64,000 nucleotides of DNA from Streptomyces lichenis (GTDB taxonomy: Bacteria; Actinomycetota; Actinomycetes; Streptomycetales; Streptomycetaceae): the NCBI RefSeq assembly GCF_023218175.1, contig NZ_JALPTH010000014.1, positions 62,001 through 126,000 on the forward strand, written 5' to 3'. Shown here one piece after another: positions 1 to 9,020 of the stretch. Each line of letters starts with the position of its first letter. The stretch's first letter is position 1. The position numbers and the translations under genes are program-made. The notes beneath the pieces were generated by a model. The model saw only the letters and a program-made list of their open reading frames with translations. It was not told where the DNA came from and made no database searches.

Positions 1-2361
1 GCCGTTGGCCACGGTGAGGTGCGGATGGAGCCGCTGAAGGGTGTGGACGTGGGTGGGCGAGGCGGGTTCGCCACCGGTGAAGACGGTCCGGACGGTGTCA
101 AAGGCCTCCGGGTGCTCATCGGTCAGATAGTTGAAGAGGCTGGAAGAGACCTGGAGCATGGTCACCCCGCGCGCCCGCGCCAGCTCCGCCACCAGCGCCG
201 GCTCCGGACGCTGCCCGGGTTGCAACACCGTCGCCCCGCCGTGGAGCAGCGCGCCCCAGAACTCCAGGCTGAACGCGTCCCAGGACACCGGCGAGCACTG
301 GAGGAACACCTCACCGGGCCCGAAGGTCGCGTAGGTCTGGGCGGTGAGGGTGGAGACCAGATTGCGGTGGGAGGACAGGATCCCCTTGGGCCGCCCGGTC
401 GAGCCGGACGTGAACATCACACAGGCGGGGTGCTCCGGGGTGAGCGGTATGCCGAGGGGGGTGCTCGGATACGCGGCGGTGGTGGCGGCTTCGCCGTCCG
501 CGCGTACGGTCGTCCAGGGGCCGTCGGCCAGGCGGTCGGCGTGGCGGGTGTCGGTGACCAGCAGCCGTACGGCCGCGTCCCGGGCCGTCGCGAACAACCG
601 CTCATCCGGGAAGTCCGGGTCCAGCAGGGCGTATCCCGCGCCTGACTTCACCACCGCCAGTACGGCGACGGCGAACTCCACACCGCGGTCCAGCAGTACC
701 CCCGCGAGATCACCCGGACCCAGGCCCCGGGTCACCAGGTGGCGGGCCAGCCGGTTCGATTCCGCGTCCAACTCGCCGTACGAGACGGTGCGTTCGCCTG
801 CGATCAGGGCGGGCGCCTCGGGTGTCCGCCGCGCCTGCCGCTCGAATCGCTGCCCCAGCGAGCTGAGTTCGGCCTCCGTGCGCCGCCCGGACCACTCCCC
901 CAGCACCTGGTGCCGTTCCTCCGCGTCCAGCAGCTCGATGGAGCGCAGCGCGGACGATCGGATGCCGTCCAGGGCGCTGGTCACAAAGCGCCGGAAGCGG
1001 TCCTGGTGGTCGGCGACCGCGGCGAGGTCGCAGACGTCCGGCGCGGCGTCGAAGTCGATGCGGAGGCCGCCGGCCGGTCCGAGGTCGTAGACGCCCACGG
1101 CGAGGTCGTCCACCGGGCCGTTGGACAGGTTGTGCTGGACGGTCGGCTGGCCGCAGAAGCTCATCCCGGGGGCGAACGCCATGATGTTGACCAGGGGTGA
1201 GGCGATACGGGCCTCGGCCCCGGCGGACCCCAGCTCGCGTCGGAGGTCCTCGTAGCGGGTGCGCTGGTGGCGCAGGGCCCGCTTGGTCTCGCGCACCACG
1301 CCCGTCAGCAGCTCGGCGAGGCTTTCGCCACCCCGTACCTCGATCCGCAGGGGCACGATGTTGGACACCATGCCGGGTGTGGAGCGTGCCAGGTCCGTGG
1401 TGCGGCCCGTCACCGGAAGTCCGAGGACGAGCTCACGGCTTCCGCTGATCCGGTGCAGATAGGCGGCGACCAGGGTGATCACCAGCATCGACCAGGTCGA
1501 GCGATGGCCGCGGGCGGTGTCACGGAGCCGGTCCGCCTCGGCGGGCGGCAGCAGTACGGTGCGCCGGACGAAGGGGGGCGCGCTGTCCTTGCCGACATGG
1601 GCGTCGAGGGCGTCGAGAGTGGTACGGCCCTCGGCCAGGCGCGGGGGGTCGGGCAGTCCGGCGAGATGGGTGAGCCAGTGGGCGCGCTCCTCGGCAGCCG
1701 CCGGGGACTGGCGGTACGCGGCGTCCTCGGCCAGCAGGTCGGGCAGCGCGCCGAAGGGGCTGGGTCCCCAGGGCTCTCCGGCGGCTGACCGGTCGTACAG
1801 CTCGACCAGTCGGCGGTCCAGCAGGGCGATGCCCATGCCGTCGATGGCGAGGTGGTGGAAGGTGTGCAGATAGAACCAGTGGTCCGGGGCGGCCTTGAGC
1901 AGCACATGCCGGGTGAGCCAGTCCTCGGCCAGGTCGAAGGGCCGGGCCATCTCCTCGGCCATCCAGCTCCGTGCGGCCGCCGCGGGGTCGGGCTCATCGC
2001 TCAGGTCCACCAGCCGCACGGCCCGGTCACCGGGTGCGGAGTGCAGCAGCTGCCACGGCCCGTGTTCGTCGGCCCCGATGCCCCGGATGCGCAGCACGTC
2101 CGCCTCGCGGGCGAGTTGGTACCAGCAGCGGGCGAAGAGCTCCGGGTCCAGGGTGCCCAGGATCTCCCGGTACTCGCCGATGCCGTAGCGGCGGCCGGAG
2201 GGGTCAAGGCCGTGGGCCAGCCAGATGTCGCGCTGGGCCGCGGACAGCGGCAGCCGCCGGGCCGCGGACGCGGGGCCGGGATCGGTGCCGGTCACCGTGC
2301 CGGGCACGGGACCGGACGCTGAACCGGGCACGGAACCGGGCGCGGAGGCGTTCGGGGGCAT
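1..2361 (-). CDS. NRPS, N-terminal part (condensation + start of adenylation domain), cut by the window edge
   Basis: This is the first 787 codons of a nonribosomal peptide synthetase whose 3' end lies beyond base 1. The start is an ATG at 2361 with an AGGAGG just upstream. After a short Pro/Gly/Ser-rich leader comes a condensation domain (about residues 25-440) with the catalytic motif HHLAIDG near residue 168. An adenylation domain follows, with the core A3 motif FTSGSTGRPKG and A4 context SWDAFSLEFWGALLHGG, and stops just before core A5. The C domain opens with an AAQRDIW segment and a GEYxEI...LDP pattern. This resembles EntF-type starter C domains that accept an aryl acid from a carrier protein, and also the first C domain of acmB. 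The amino acid substrate cannot be read because the code residues are incomplete. It probably belongs to a separate NRPS cluster controlled by the adjacent regulators, which is inference. Confidence 0.9.
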   Translation of the reverse strand, partial: MPPNASAPGSVPGSASGPVPGTVTGTDPGPASAARRLPLSAAQRDIWLAHGLDPSGRRYGIGEYREILGTLDPELFARCWYQLAREADVLRIRGIGADEHGPWQLLHSAPGDRAVRLVDLSDEPDPAAAARSWMAEEMARPFDLAEDWLTRHVLLKAAPDHWFYLHTFHHLAIDGMGIALLDRRLVELYDRSAAGEPWGPSPFGALPDLLAEDAAYRQSPAAAEERAHWLTHLAGLPDPPRLAEGRTTLDALDAHVGKDSAPPFVRRTVLLPPAEADRLRDTARGHRSTWSMLVITLVAAYLHRISGSRELVLGLPVTGRTTDLARSTPGMVSNIVPLRIEVRGGESLAELLTGVVRETKRALRHQRTRYEDLRRELGSAGAEARIASPLVNIMAFAPGMSFCGQPTVQHNLSNGPVDDLAVGVYDLGPAGGLRIDFDAAPDVCDLAAVADHQDRFRRFVTSALDGIRSSALRSIELLDAEERHQVLGEWSGRRTEAELSSLGQRFERQARRTPEAPALIAGERTVSYGELDAESNRLARHLVTRGLGPGDLAGVLLDRGVEFAVAVLAVVKSGAGYALLDPDFPDERLFATARDAAVRLLVTDTRHADRLADGPWTTVRADGEAATTAAYPSTPLGIPLTPEHPACVMFTSGSTGRPKGILSSHRNLVSTLTAQTYATFGPGEVFLQCSPVSWDAFSLEFWGALLHGGATVLQPGQRPEPALVAELARARGVTMLQVSSSLFNYLTDEHPEAFDTVRTVFTGGEPASPTHVHTLQRLHPHLTVANG

Positions 2362-2462
2362 GCGGGGGCTCCTCCTGCTGGTGGGCGGCTGGCGGTCGGC
2401 CGGGGCGGGGCGGACCCCACGGCGCTGGCGAGGGGCGGGGCGGTGGGCGGTGCTTGGCCTGT

Positions 2463-2523
2463 CGGCGCCGGCCGGGGTGCGGCTCCGCCGTCGCTGTCGG
2501 TGCCGGCGCCGGCCGGGGTGCGG
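2463..2523. repeat. Two copies of a 20-bp GC-rich direct repeat
   Basis: The sequence CGGCGCCGGCCGGGGTGCGG occurs exactly at 2463-2482 and 2504-2523, a 41-bp period. It lies in the 238-bp gap between the NRPS start and the end of the upstream minus-strand regulator gene. No gene was recognised in this gap, and a function as operator or simple slipped duplication cannot be distinguished. Confidence 0.6.
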
Positions 2524-2599
2524 GACCTTGGCGGCGTCGCCATCCAAGCCCGGGCGCGAGGGCGCGGGCGGCAGTTGCCTGCGGCACTCGGGCAGCAGT

Positions 2600-3973
2600 T
2601 CAGCGGGCAGCGGCGGCCTTCCGCGCCCGGCAGTGCGCGCGGACGATGCCCAGGACCCGGAAGCGGGAGCCGTCGACCTCGTGGGCGGCCCGGACGACCC
2701 CGCTGAGCAGCAGCTCGCGCAGCAGCCGGCCGCTGTCCGGCAGGCCGCGTCCGGTCAGCGACAGCAGGTCGGCCAGGGCGAAGGACTCCGCGGGGTGGTC
2801 GCAGAGGAGGTCCAGCAGCTCGCGCGGCCCGGCGGGCAGCCGGTCGAGCCGGTCGTCCAGTGCGTCCCGGATCCGGCCCGAGCTGTGGCCGCCGAGGTGG
2901 TCCAGGAGGGCCGCGGGATCGGCGTCGAGGGTGCCGCACAGCGCGGCCAGGTCGCAGACCACCAGCCAGGACGCGGCGGCGGCCAGCGCGGCCGGGTGGC
3001 CGTCCAGGCCGCGGCAGACGGCGGCGGCCCGTGCCAGGTCGGCGCGGTCCGGGGTGAACTCGGGGCGCACCCGGCGGACCTGGTGCAGGAACATCCGTAC
3101 CGCGGCCTGCTGGGGGTCCCCGGGCTCCGTCGCGGCGGGCACCTCCAGCGGGCCGAGCAGGAAGACGCGCTCGCCGGGCACCTCCCACGGGTCCTCTCCG
3201 GTGGCCAGGACCCGCAGTCCGGGGTAGTCGCGCAGCAGCCGGGCCAGCCGGTCGAGGCGGCCGGGGGCGGCGGGCACCCCGTCGAGCACCAGCAGGGCGG
3301 GGCCGTCGCCGACGAGTGCCGCGAGGTCCGCCGCCGGGGCCCAGCCGTCGGCGGACGCGACGCCCGTGCCTCCGGCGCCCTCCCGGTGGTCCCGGTGGTC
3401 GGGGTAGAGCCCGGCGGTGAGCGCGGAGAGCCGCAGGCGTACGGGCTCCGGTGCCGTCGCCAGATGCTCGCTCGGCGCTCCCGAACCGTCCCACCACAGC
3501 ACCGGCATCCCCGCCGTGTGCAGCCGCGCCGCGACCTCCAGGGCGAGTCGGGTCTTGCCGACTCCGGTCAGTCCCACCACATTGACCAGGCGTTCCGCTC
3601 TCGGGGCGGACAGCTCCTCGACCAGGACGCCGACCTCGGTGTCCCGGCCGACGGCCGGGTGGAGCGCGGTGGGCGGGGCCGGGAGCTCGGCCGGGGCCGC
3701 TCCGAGTCCGTTGCCGCGGCTGCGCCGGCCGGCCTCCTCCAGCACGGCCCTGGCCCGCGGGCCGAGCCGCAGCGCCTCGGCCATCAGCCGCACGGTGTCC
3801 GTGCGGGGCCGTCTCGCCCGGCCCTGCTCCAGGTCGCGGATGGCCCGGACGCTGATCGTGGAGAGGTCCGCCAACTGCCGCTGGGTCATGCCGATGCGCA
3901 ACCGGTGGGCACGTATGAGGGCTCCCACCTCGGGGGTCTCGGACGACGAGCTGACAGCGACGGCCGTGTTCAT
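2600..3973 (-). CDS. XRE-family helix-turn-helix regulator with NB-ARC ATPase domain
   Basis: The 457-aa protein has an N-terminal Cro/XRE helix-turn-helix (about residues 15-72, including GMTQRQLADLSTISVRAIRDL). A STAND/NB-ARC-type ATPase follows, with Walker A GLTGVGKTRLA near residue 135-143 and a Walker B-like LLVLDG near 230. The C-terminal part is helical and Leu/Ala-rich, as in winged-helix or sensor regions of AfsR-like proteins, but has no clear TPR array. It lies directly upstream of, and co-oriented with, the partial NRPS, so it is a plausible pathway-specific switch for that cluster. Its upstream region contains repeated GATAG/CTATC elements. The DNA target and the signal sensed are unknown. 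Confidence 0.85.
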   Translation of the reverse strand: MNTAVAVSSSSETPEVGALIRAHRLRIGMTQRQLADLSTISVRAIRDLEQGRARRPRTDTVRLMAEALRLGPRARAVLEEAGRRSRGNGLGAAPAELPAPPTALHPAVGRDTEVGVLVEELSAPRAERLVNVVGLTGVGKTRLALEVAARLHTAGMPVLWWDGSGAPSEHLATAPEPVRLRLSALTAGLYPDHRDHREGAGGTGVASADGWAPAADLAALVGDGPALLVLDGVPAAPGRLDRLARLLRDYPGLRVLATGEDPWEVPGERVFLLGPLEVPAATEPGDPQQAAVRMFLHQVRRVRPEFTPDRADLARAAAVCRGLDGHPAALAAAASWLVVCDLAALCGTLDADPAALLDHLGGHSSGRIRDALDDRLDRLPAGPRELLDLLCDHPAESFALADLLSLTGRGLPDSGRLLRELLLSGVVRAAHEVDGSRFRVLGIVRAHCRARKAAAAR

Positions 3974-4033
3974 ACGGGCTCCCGACGACGTTGGGGGACG
4001 GTGTGCGGTACGTCTCCCATCGTCGGCAGCGGG

Positions 4034-4178
4034 CTATCGCCGGAGCATCCCCCGACCGCCCCGCCCACCGGGCCCCACGGCCCCCGCTATCGCGTCCCCA
4101 GATCGCGCTGTTCCGCCCTCCGACGCGCGCTATCGCCCTCCGCTCCGGGGCGTCCGGGCCGTGATAGCGCGGGGATAG
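4034..4178. promoter_or_regulatory. Cluster of GATAG/CTATC elements in a divergent promoter region
   Basis: The 317-bp gap between the XRE/NB-ARC gene and the small secreted protein gene (3974-4290) holds five copies of a GATAG core. CTATC occurs at 4034, 4087 and 4130, and GATAG at 4163 and 4174. The last two form an 11-bp-period direct repeat (GTGATAGCGC then GGGGATAGAG). An 11-bp heptamer period is the known architecture of SARP boxes, although this core is not a classical TCGAGxx box. The same core recurs upstream of the SARP gene at 8106-8124. Binding is inferred. Confidence 0.45.
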
Positions 4179-4290
4179 AGGCGGGAACGGCGCGGGGATT
4201 CCGGCCGCCCGCACTGTGGTGACCACGAAGAACGCGGCGCTCCGGACCTCCGGGGCGCGGCTCGCCGAACTCCTCGGAAGGAAGCCCGAC

Positions 4291-4494
4291 ATGGCTGTCA
4301 CCACCGCCCTGCGCGCCGCCGTCGTCACCGTCGCCCTCGCCGGCGCCACCCTGTTCGGTGCGCAGGCCGCCCTCGCCGACGACGCCACCCCGGGGACCGG
4401 CACCGGGACCGGCAGCAGCCAGACGGGCACCCCCGCTCCGGGGACCACCACCCCCGCCCCGGGCACGACCAACGGCAACAACCCCTGGGACTGA
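4291..4494 (+). CDS. Small secreted protein with Gly/Thr/Pro-rich tail
   Basis: This 67-aa protein starts at an ATG preceded by GGAAGGAAG. It begins with a Sec-type signal peptide (hydrophobic stretch about residues 7-27, probable cleavage after an ALA near residue 29). The mature tail is about 40 residues of low-complexity Gly/Thr/Pro/Ser, ending NNPWD. No enzymatic domain or cysteine is present. It is transcribed away from the XRE/NB-ARC regulator and converges on the SARP gene 25 bp downstream. Size and position recall AfsS, the small protein next to AfsR. The signal peptide and lack of the AfsS repeat argue against that identity, and its function is unknown. Confidence 0.6.
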   Translation: MAVTTALRAAVVTVALAGATLFGAQAALADDATPGTGTGTGSSQTGTPAPGTTTPAPGTTNGNNPWD

Positions 4495-4519
4495 CGCCGC
4501 GCGGTCCGCGTGACGCCGG

Positions 4520-7500
4520 CTACCGGCCGGCGAGTCCCGGCAGCGCCGCGTCCGCGCCGCCCTCCCCCTCCGCGCCCACCGCCAAGGCCTCCGTCCCGGC
4601 TCCGGCCTGGGCGAGCAGGCTCTCCGCCTCCGCGAGTTCCGGCTCCATCCGCCGGTCCCGGAAGGCCCGGACCGCGCCCCGCAGCAGCTCCCGCGCCCGT
4701 GACCGCTCCGCCGCCCCGCCCTCGCGGGTCAGCAGCCGCGCCAGGTCCAGGCGCACCAGCGCGGCCCCGCCGTGGTCCATGATCTGCTCGCGGACCGTCA
4801 GCGCCTGGTCGTAGCAGCCGCGGGCCTGCTCCCCCGCTCCCCTCACGGCGTGGGCGTTGCCCAGGTCGCGCAGGAGATGGCCCTCGCCGATCACGTCGCC
4901 GCCGTCCCGGCACAGCTCCAGCACCTCCGTGAAGGTGCGCACCGCCCGCTCGTGCTCGCCCTGCTGCTGGAGGAGTTGGCCGGCCCGGCGCAGAGTGCGG
5001 GCCTGACCGCCGAGATAGCCGACCGAGCGGTAGATGCCCAGGGCCTCGTCCAGTCGGCTCTGCGCCGCCGCGCTCTGCCCGCGGGCCATCCAGATCTGGG
5101 CGCTCTGGGTGAGCACGATGGCCCGGCCCACCACATCGCCCGCGAGGTCGAAGTCGCGCAGCGCCCGCTCGTACAGCGCCAGCGCGCGGTCCTCCTGTCC
5201 GCGGAAACGTTCCAGCAGGGCAAGGTCGCGGTGGCAGAGGGCGAGGCCCTGCCGGTCGCCCAGCTCCTCGAACTGCCCGAGCGCCGTGGTCAGCGCCGCC
5301 TTGGACTCCTCGTGCTGGCCACGGGTGAGGTAGAGCGAGCCCAGTGAGCTGAGCACGGCGGCGCTGCCCCGCCGGTTGCCCGCCGAGCGGGCGGCGTCCA
5401 GGGCGAGCCGGTGGGTGCGCTCCCAGTCGTCCAGATAGCCGCGCACCTCGAACAGGGTGACCAGGGTGGTGGCCAGGTCCCAGCAGAGCTCGTCCAGCTG
5501 CTCGGCGGCGGCGTGCTCGACCGCCTGCACCAGGTTGGCGTGCTCGCTGTCCAGCCATTCCAGCGGCTGGACCAGCAGCTCGTCCCGGTACGCGGCGGGT
5601 GGTGTCCAGCGCGGGGCGGAGCCGTGCAGCACGGTGAAGTCGCCTCCGTAGACCCGGCGGTGGGCCTCCTCGGCGAGCGCCATCCAGCCGCCCATCATCC
5701 GGCGCAGCGCCGCCGTCTGGACGGCCGGTTCGTCGTGGGCGGCGAGCTGCTCACGGGCGAAGACGCGGATGATCTCGTGGAAGCGATAGCGGAAGCCCCC
5801 GGTGGACTCCACCCCCACCACATCCAGCATCTGCACGTCGACCAGCGGTTCCAGCAGGTCGGAGGGGAAGGGCCGGTCGTCGTCGAGCAGTGCCCCGGCC
5901 AGCCAGCCGGGCAGCGAGGGCCCCTGCGCGAGGCTGAGCAGGCGCAGCAGCCGCCGGTCGTCCGGGCGCAGCCCGTCGTGGGTGAGCGAGAGACTGGCCC
6001 GCATGGTCATCTCGCCGTGGGTCAGCTCGTCCAGCCGGTGCCGCTCGTTGGCGAGCCGGTGCACCATGGAGGCAAGCGTCCAGTGCGGGCGGGCGGCCAG
6101 CCGGGCGGCCACGATCCGCAGCGCCAGCGGCAGCCCGCCGACGGTGCCGACCAGGGCCTCGGCGGCGACCGCCTCGCGCTCCACCCGCTCGGCGCCGATG
6201 ACCCGGCCCAGCAGTTCCAGGGCGTGCCCGGTGCCCAGGACGTCGAGCTCCACCCGGTGCGCGCCGGGCAATCCGGTGAGCCGGACCCGGCTGGTGACCA
6301 GCACCGCGCAGCGGCTGCCGCCGGGCAGCAGCGGCCGGACCTGGCTCTCGGAGGCGGCGTCGTCCAGGACCACGAGGACTCGGCGGGCGGCGAGCAGGGT
6401 GCGGTACATCTCGGCGCGCTCGTCCAGCGACTCGGGGATCACCGGGCCGGGGATGCCGAGGGCGCGCAGGAAGCGCCCGAGCACCTCGGAGGCGGTGGCG
6501 GGGGTGCCGGTGCCGCGCAGATCGCAGTAGAGCTGACCGTCGGGGAAGCGGGTGTCGGCCAGCCGGTGGGCGATATGGGTGGCGAGGGTGGACTTGCCGG
6601 TTCCCGGCTTCCCGACGATCACGGCGAGCCCGACGGCGCGGCGCTCCGCGGCCCCGAGCAGGATCTGCTCGATACCCTCGATGCGCTGCTCGTCTCCGAC
6701 GAAGTCGGCGGTGTCGGCGGGGAGTTGCCGGGGGACCTCGGGTGCGGTGGCCGGGAGCGGGGCGCCGCCGGTCCGGCGCGGCGGCTCCTCGGTGGCGGCG
6801 CCGGGCATCGGGTGACGGGCATCGCCACCGCCACCGCTCTCGCCATCGCCGCCGGCTTCGGGCCACGCGTCCGCGTCCGCGCTCCCGGCCGACCGTCCGG
6901 CGGCTCCGGGATCGGCCTCGACCCCGGCCCCGGGCAGCCGCTCGGGCTCGCCCGCCACCACCCCGATGACCCGATCGGCGACGAGGGTGCTCGGGGCCAC
7001 CGGCCGCCCCGCACCCCCCACCCCGCCCGGCGGCGGGGGGATGACGGCCCGGTCCGGGGCACCTCCCGGGGGCCCGGGGGCGGCGGAAGCGCCGGCGCCG
7101 TCCATGGCAGCCTCGGAGCCGGTGCCGCCGGGTGCGCTTCCGGTCGGAGGCGGCACCTCGCCGGCCAGGATCGCGGACTCCAGCCGCCGCAGCTCGGTGC
7201 CGGGCTCCAGGCCCAGCTCCTCCACCAGCAGTTCGCGGCCCACCCGGTAGGCCTCCAGCGCTTCGGCCTGGCGGCCCGAGCGGTAGAGGGCCAGCATCAA
7301 CTGGCCGCGCAGCCGCTCCCGTAGCGGATGCTGGTGCACCAGGAGCTGGATCGCGCCGACCAGATGGTGGTGGCGCCCCAGGTCGAGTTCCAGCCCGATC
7401 CGGGTCTCGGTCGCGGTCAGCCGCTCCTCGTCCAGCTGGCGCGCCTTGCTGCGCAGGGTGTGGCCGGATATCCCGCCCAGGCAGTCACCGAGCCACAACT

Positions 7501-7957
7501 CCTCGGCGGAGCGCAGCAGTTCGACGGCCTCGCCGACCGCTCCCCGGCGCTCCGACGCCCGGGCGCCGGCGACCCGGCGGCCGAACACGGCGGCGTCCAC
7601 CGCACCCTCGTCGGTCTTCAGCACATAGCCGGGCGGCCGGGTGGTGATGGCGGCGTCGATCCGCACGGCCGTGAAGAGCTTGCGCAGCCGGGAGACGCAG
7701 ATCTGCACCTGGGTGCGGGCGGTGTCCGGGGGGTCGTCGTCCCAGATCAGGTCCACCAGGTGGTCCGTGCTGACGACCCGGTTCGCCTCCAGCAGCAGGG
7801 CGGCGAGGATGACCTCCTGGCGCCCGGGCGGCACGCGCACGGGGCCGCCGTACCCGATGACCTGCAAGGGTCCGAGGATACGGAAGACGACGGTGTCCGC
7901 GGTCTCGGGTGCCCCGCCGGGCGAACCAGTCAATGAGTCTCCCAGCCGGTGGCGCAC
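4520..7957 (-). CDS. AfsR/SARP-family regulator (DNA-binding, BTAD, NB-ARC and TPR domains)
   Basis: This 1145-aa protein has the full large-SARP architecture. An OmpR-type winged-helix domain (about residues 25-115) and a bacterial transcriptional activation domain (about 120-265) come first, then a Pro/Gly/Ala-rich linker (about 270-420). An NB-ARC ATPase follows with Walker A GKPGTGKSTLA near residue 450, and C-terminal tetratricopeptide repeats (about 800-1110). The family activates antibiotic clusters by binding direct repeats about 11 bp apart. It is expected to control the NRPS at the left edge, and possibly the actinomycin genes (inference). The upstream gap contains a GGGGATAG pair at 11-bp period. 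Length is close to AfsR (about 990 aa) plus the linker. Confidence 0.92.
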   Translation of the reverse strand: MRHRLGDSLTGSPGGAPETADTVVFRILGPLQVIGYGGPVRVPPGRQEVILAALLLEANRVVSTDHLVDLIWDDDPPDTARTQVQICVSRLRKLFTAVRIDAAITTRPPGYVLKTDEGAVDAAVFGRRVAGARASERRGAVGEAVELLRSAEELWLGDCLGGISGHTLRSKARQLDEERLTATETRIGLELDLGRHHHLVGAIQLLVHQHPLRERLRGQLMLALYRSGRQAEALEAYRVGRELLVEELGLEPGTELRRLESAILAGEVPPPTGSAPGGTGSEAAMDGAGASAAPGPPGGAPDRAVIPPPPGGVGGAGRPVAPSTLVADRVIGVVAGEPERLPGAGVEADPGAAGRSAGSADADAWPEAGGDGESGGGGDARHPMPGAATEEPPRRTGGAPLPATAPEVPRQLPADTADFVGDEQRIEGIEQILLGAAERRAVGLAVIVGKPGTGKSTLATHIAHRLADTRFPDGQLYCDLRGTGTPATASEVLGRFLRALGIPGPVIPESLDERAEMYRTLLAARRVLVVLDDAASESQVRPLLPGGSRCAVLVTSRVRLTGLPGAHRVELDVLGTGHALELLGRVIGAERVEREAVAAEALVGTVGGLPLALRIVAARLAARPHWTLASMVHRLANERHRLDELTHGEMTMRASLSLTHDGLRPDDRRLLRLLSLAQGPSLPGWLAGALLDDDRPFPSDLLEPLVDVQMLDVVGVESTGGFRYRFHEIIRVFAREQLAAHDEPAVQTAALRRMMGGWMALAEEAHRRVYGGDFTVLHGSAPRWTPPAAYRDELLVQPLEWLDSEHANLVQAVEHAAAEQLDELCWDLATTLVTLFEVRGYLDDWERTHRLALDAARSAGNRRGSAAVLSSLGSLYLTRGQHEESKAALTTALGQFEELGDRQGLALCHRDLALLERFRGQEDRALALYERALRDFDLAGDVVGRAIVLTQSAQIWMARGQSAAAQSRLDEALGIYRSVGYLGGQARTLRRAGQLLQQQGEHERAVRTFTEVLELCRDGGDVIGEGHLLRDLGNAHAVRGAGEQARGCYDQALTVREQIMDHGGAALVRLDLARLLTREGGAAERSRARELLRGAVRAFRDRRMEPELAEAESLLAQAGAGTEALAVGAEGEGGADAALPGLAGR

Positions 7958-8105
7958 GGGAACAGGGGTGAGGAGCGGAGCGGCCGAGCAGCGGAGCGGT
8001 GGGCGTGCGCTGGCTCATTTTCACGGACGATTCCGCACTTGTCCATGGTGTGTGGATTCGGTGATGGTGAACGCTTTCGGCCTGCTCGCAGGTTCGCGGC
8101 CGACG

Positions 8106-8124
8106 GGGGATAGGGCGGGGATAG
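8106..8124. promoter_or_regulatory. GGGGATAG direct repeat, 11-bp period, upstream of SARP and NTF2-like genes
   Basis: GGGGATAG is present at 8106-8113 and 8117-8124, exactly 11 bp apart. It lies in the 244-bp divergent region between the SARP gene (minus) and the NTF2-like gene (plus). The same core occurs next to the XRE/NB-ARC gene at 4163-4178 with the same period. This spacing suits a SARP dimer site and would allow autoregulation; that is inference. Confidence 0.45.
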
Positions 8125-8201
8125 CGGGGGGTTGCGGCTCCGGCGCACCGTGGAGGTGCCTCCGCCTGGCCGGGCGGGGGGTGTACGGAAAGGACTGCCC
8201 C

Positions 8202-8528
8202 ATGCAGAGCCGGCAAGCCGGGCCCCTGCCGCCCAGCCGTGTCGTCACGGACTCCGGCGTCGACCATGTGCGACTGGCCTACCACTACCTGGACACCGGC
8301 GATCTGGACGGCCTCGGTTCGCTGCTGCACGAGGGGGCCCGGGGCGCCGTCCCGGAGCCCGCCCCGTACGGCGGGCGGCACCATATCCAGCGGATCGTCG
8401 CCGAGGGGGACTGCGTGGTGGTGATGGGCCGGCTGGTGCCGGGGCTGGGCGAGTTCGTGGACGTGTTCACCTTGTCGGCGGAGGGCATGCTGCGGGGCTG
8501 CCGCCGCTACCACGCCGGGCTGCGGTAG
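8202..8528 (+). CDS. NTF2-like / SnoaL-like domain protein
   Basis: The 108-aa protein looks like a small nuclear-transport-factor-2 fold. It has an N-terminal helical segment (VRLAYHYLDTGDLDGLGSLL), the usual invaded-cone start of SnoaL-like proteins, then alternating beta strands (HHIQRIVAEGDCVVVMGRL, FVDVFTLSAEGMLRGCRRY). The ATG at 8202 is preceded by GGAAAGGA. Such proteins are cyclases, isomerases or ligand-binding partners in secondary metabolism. No catalytic residue can be assigned with confidence here. The gene diverges from the SARP regulator and shares its promoter region, so joint control is likely. It has no signal peptide. Confidence 0.7.
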   Translation: MQSRQAGPLPPSRVVTDSGVDHVRLAYHYLDTGDLDGLGSLLHEGARGAVPEPAPYGGRHHIQRIVAEGDCVVVMGRLVPGLGEFVDVFTLSAEGMLRGCRRYHAGLR

Positions 8529-8629
8529 GGGCGGGGCCTCCCCCGGTGCACCCGGTCCACCGACATCGCCGGAGTGGTCCAGCTCACTTTCCGAATCGTG
8601 GACGCGGTCGGACGGGCGGTCCACCGGAC

Positions 8630-8840
8630 CCGTAGGGTGGCCGGTGCAGCTGGTTCGCCCCGTCCGCCAGACGGGAGGCGTCGTAAGAGGGAACCCGGTG
8701 GGAATCCGGAACTGCCCCGCAGCGGTGAGCGGGAACGACCGCCGTCATACGCACTGGGCCCACCGGGCCTGGGAAGCGACGGCCAGTAGGTGTCCTCCGG
8801 CCAGGAGGGCGGGCCCGCGAGTCCGAAGACCTGCCCGTTG
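8630..8840 (+). ncRNA. Cobalamin (B12) riboswitch
   Basis: The conserved cobalamin aptamer blocks appear in order: AAGAGGGAACCCGGTG (from about 8685), GGAATCCGGAACTGCCCCGC (B12-box region, 8701-8720), GGAAGCGACGGCCAGTAGG (about 8772-8790) and GAGTCCGAAGACCTGCC (about 8819-8835). It lies in the 492-bp leader of metE, where Streptomyces and mycobacteria commonly use B12 to switch off the B12-independent enzyme. Aptamer boundaries are approximate. Confidence 0.93.
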
Positions 8841-8841
8841 C

Positions 8842-8866
8842 CCGTACGCGAAACGACCGCGTACGG
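8842..8866 (+). promoter_or_regulatory. Hairpin after the B12 aptamer (possible expression platform)
   Basis: CCGTACGCG at 8842-8850 and CGCGTACGG at 8858-8866 form a perfect 9-bp stem with a 7-nt loop, immediately 3' of the aptamer and about 150 nt before the metE start. It has no U tract, so whether it is an attenuator or an anti-antiterminator is unclear. Confidence 0.5.
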
Positions 8867-9020
8867 CTGTCCCGGTGACCCCGAGGGAGGGTCGGCCCCC
8901 ATACCAGGCGGAGGACCGCGCTGTGCCGCGCGTTCCGGTCCCCGTCCGGTCGGTCGAACCTTCGCCGTCCTCGTCCCCGTCTCCGGGACCTCAGGGATCC
9001 GTCTCGCGAAGGAGATCTCC

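Noticed and set aside
4291..4494. AfsS homologue next to an AfsR-like gene
   Set aside because: The product has a signal peptide and a Gly/Thr/Pro tail, not the AfsS repeat, and is convergent with the SARP gene.
8790..9020. N-terminal extension of MetE through the leader
   Set aside because: The extended frame overlaps the riboswitch and has no similarity to the MetE N-terminus. GTG 9021 has AAGGAGA upstream.
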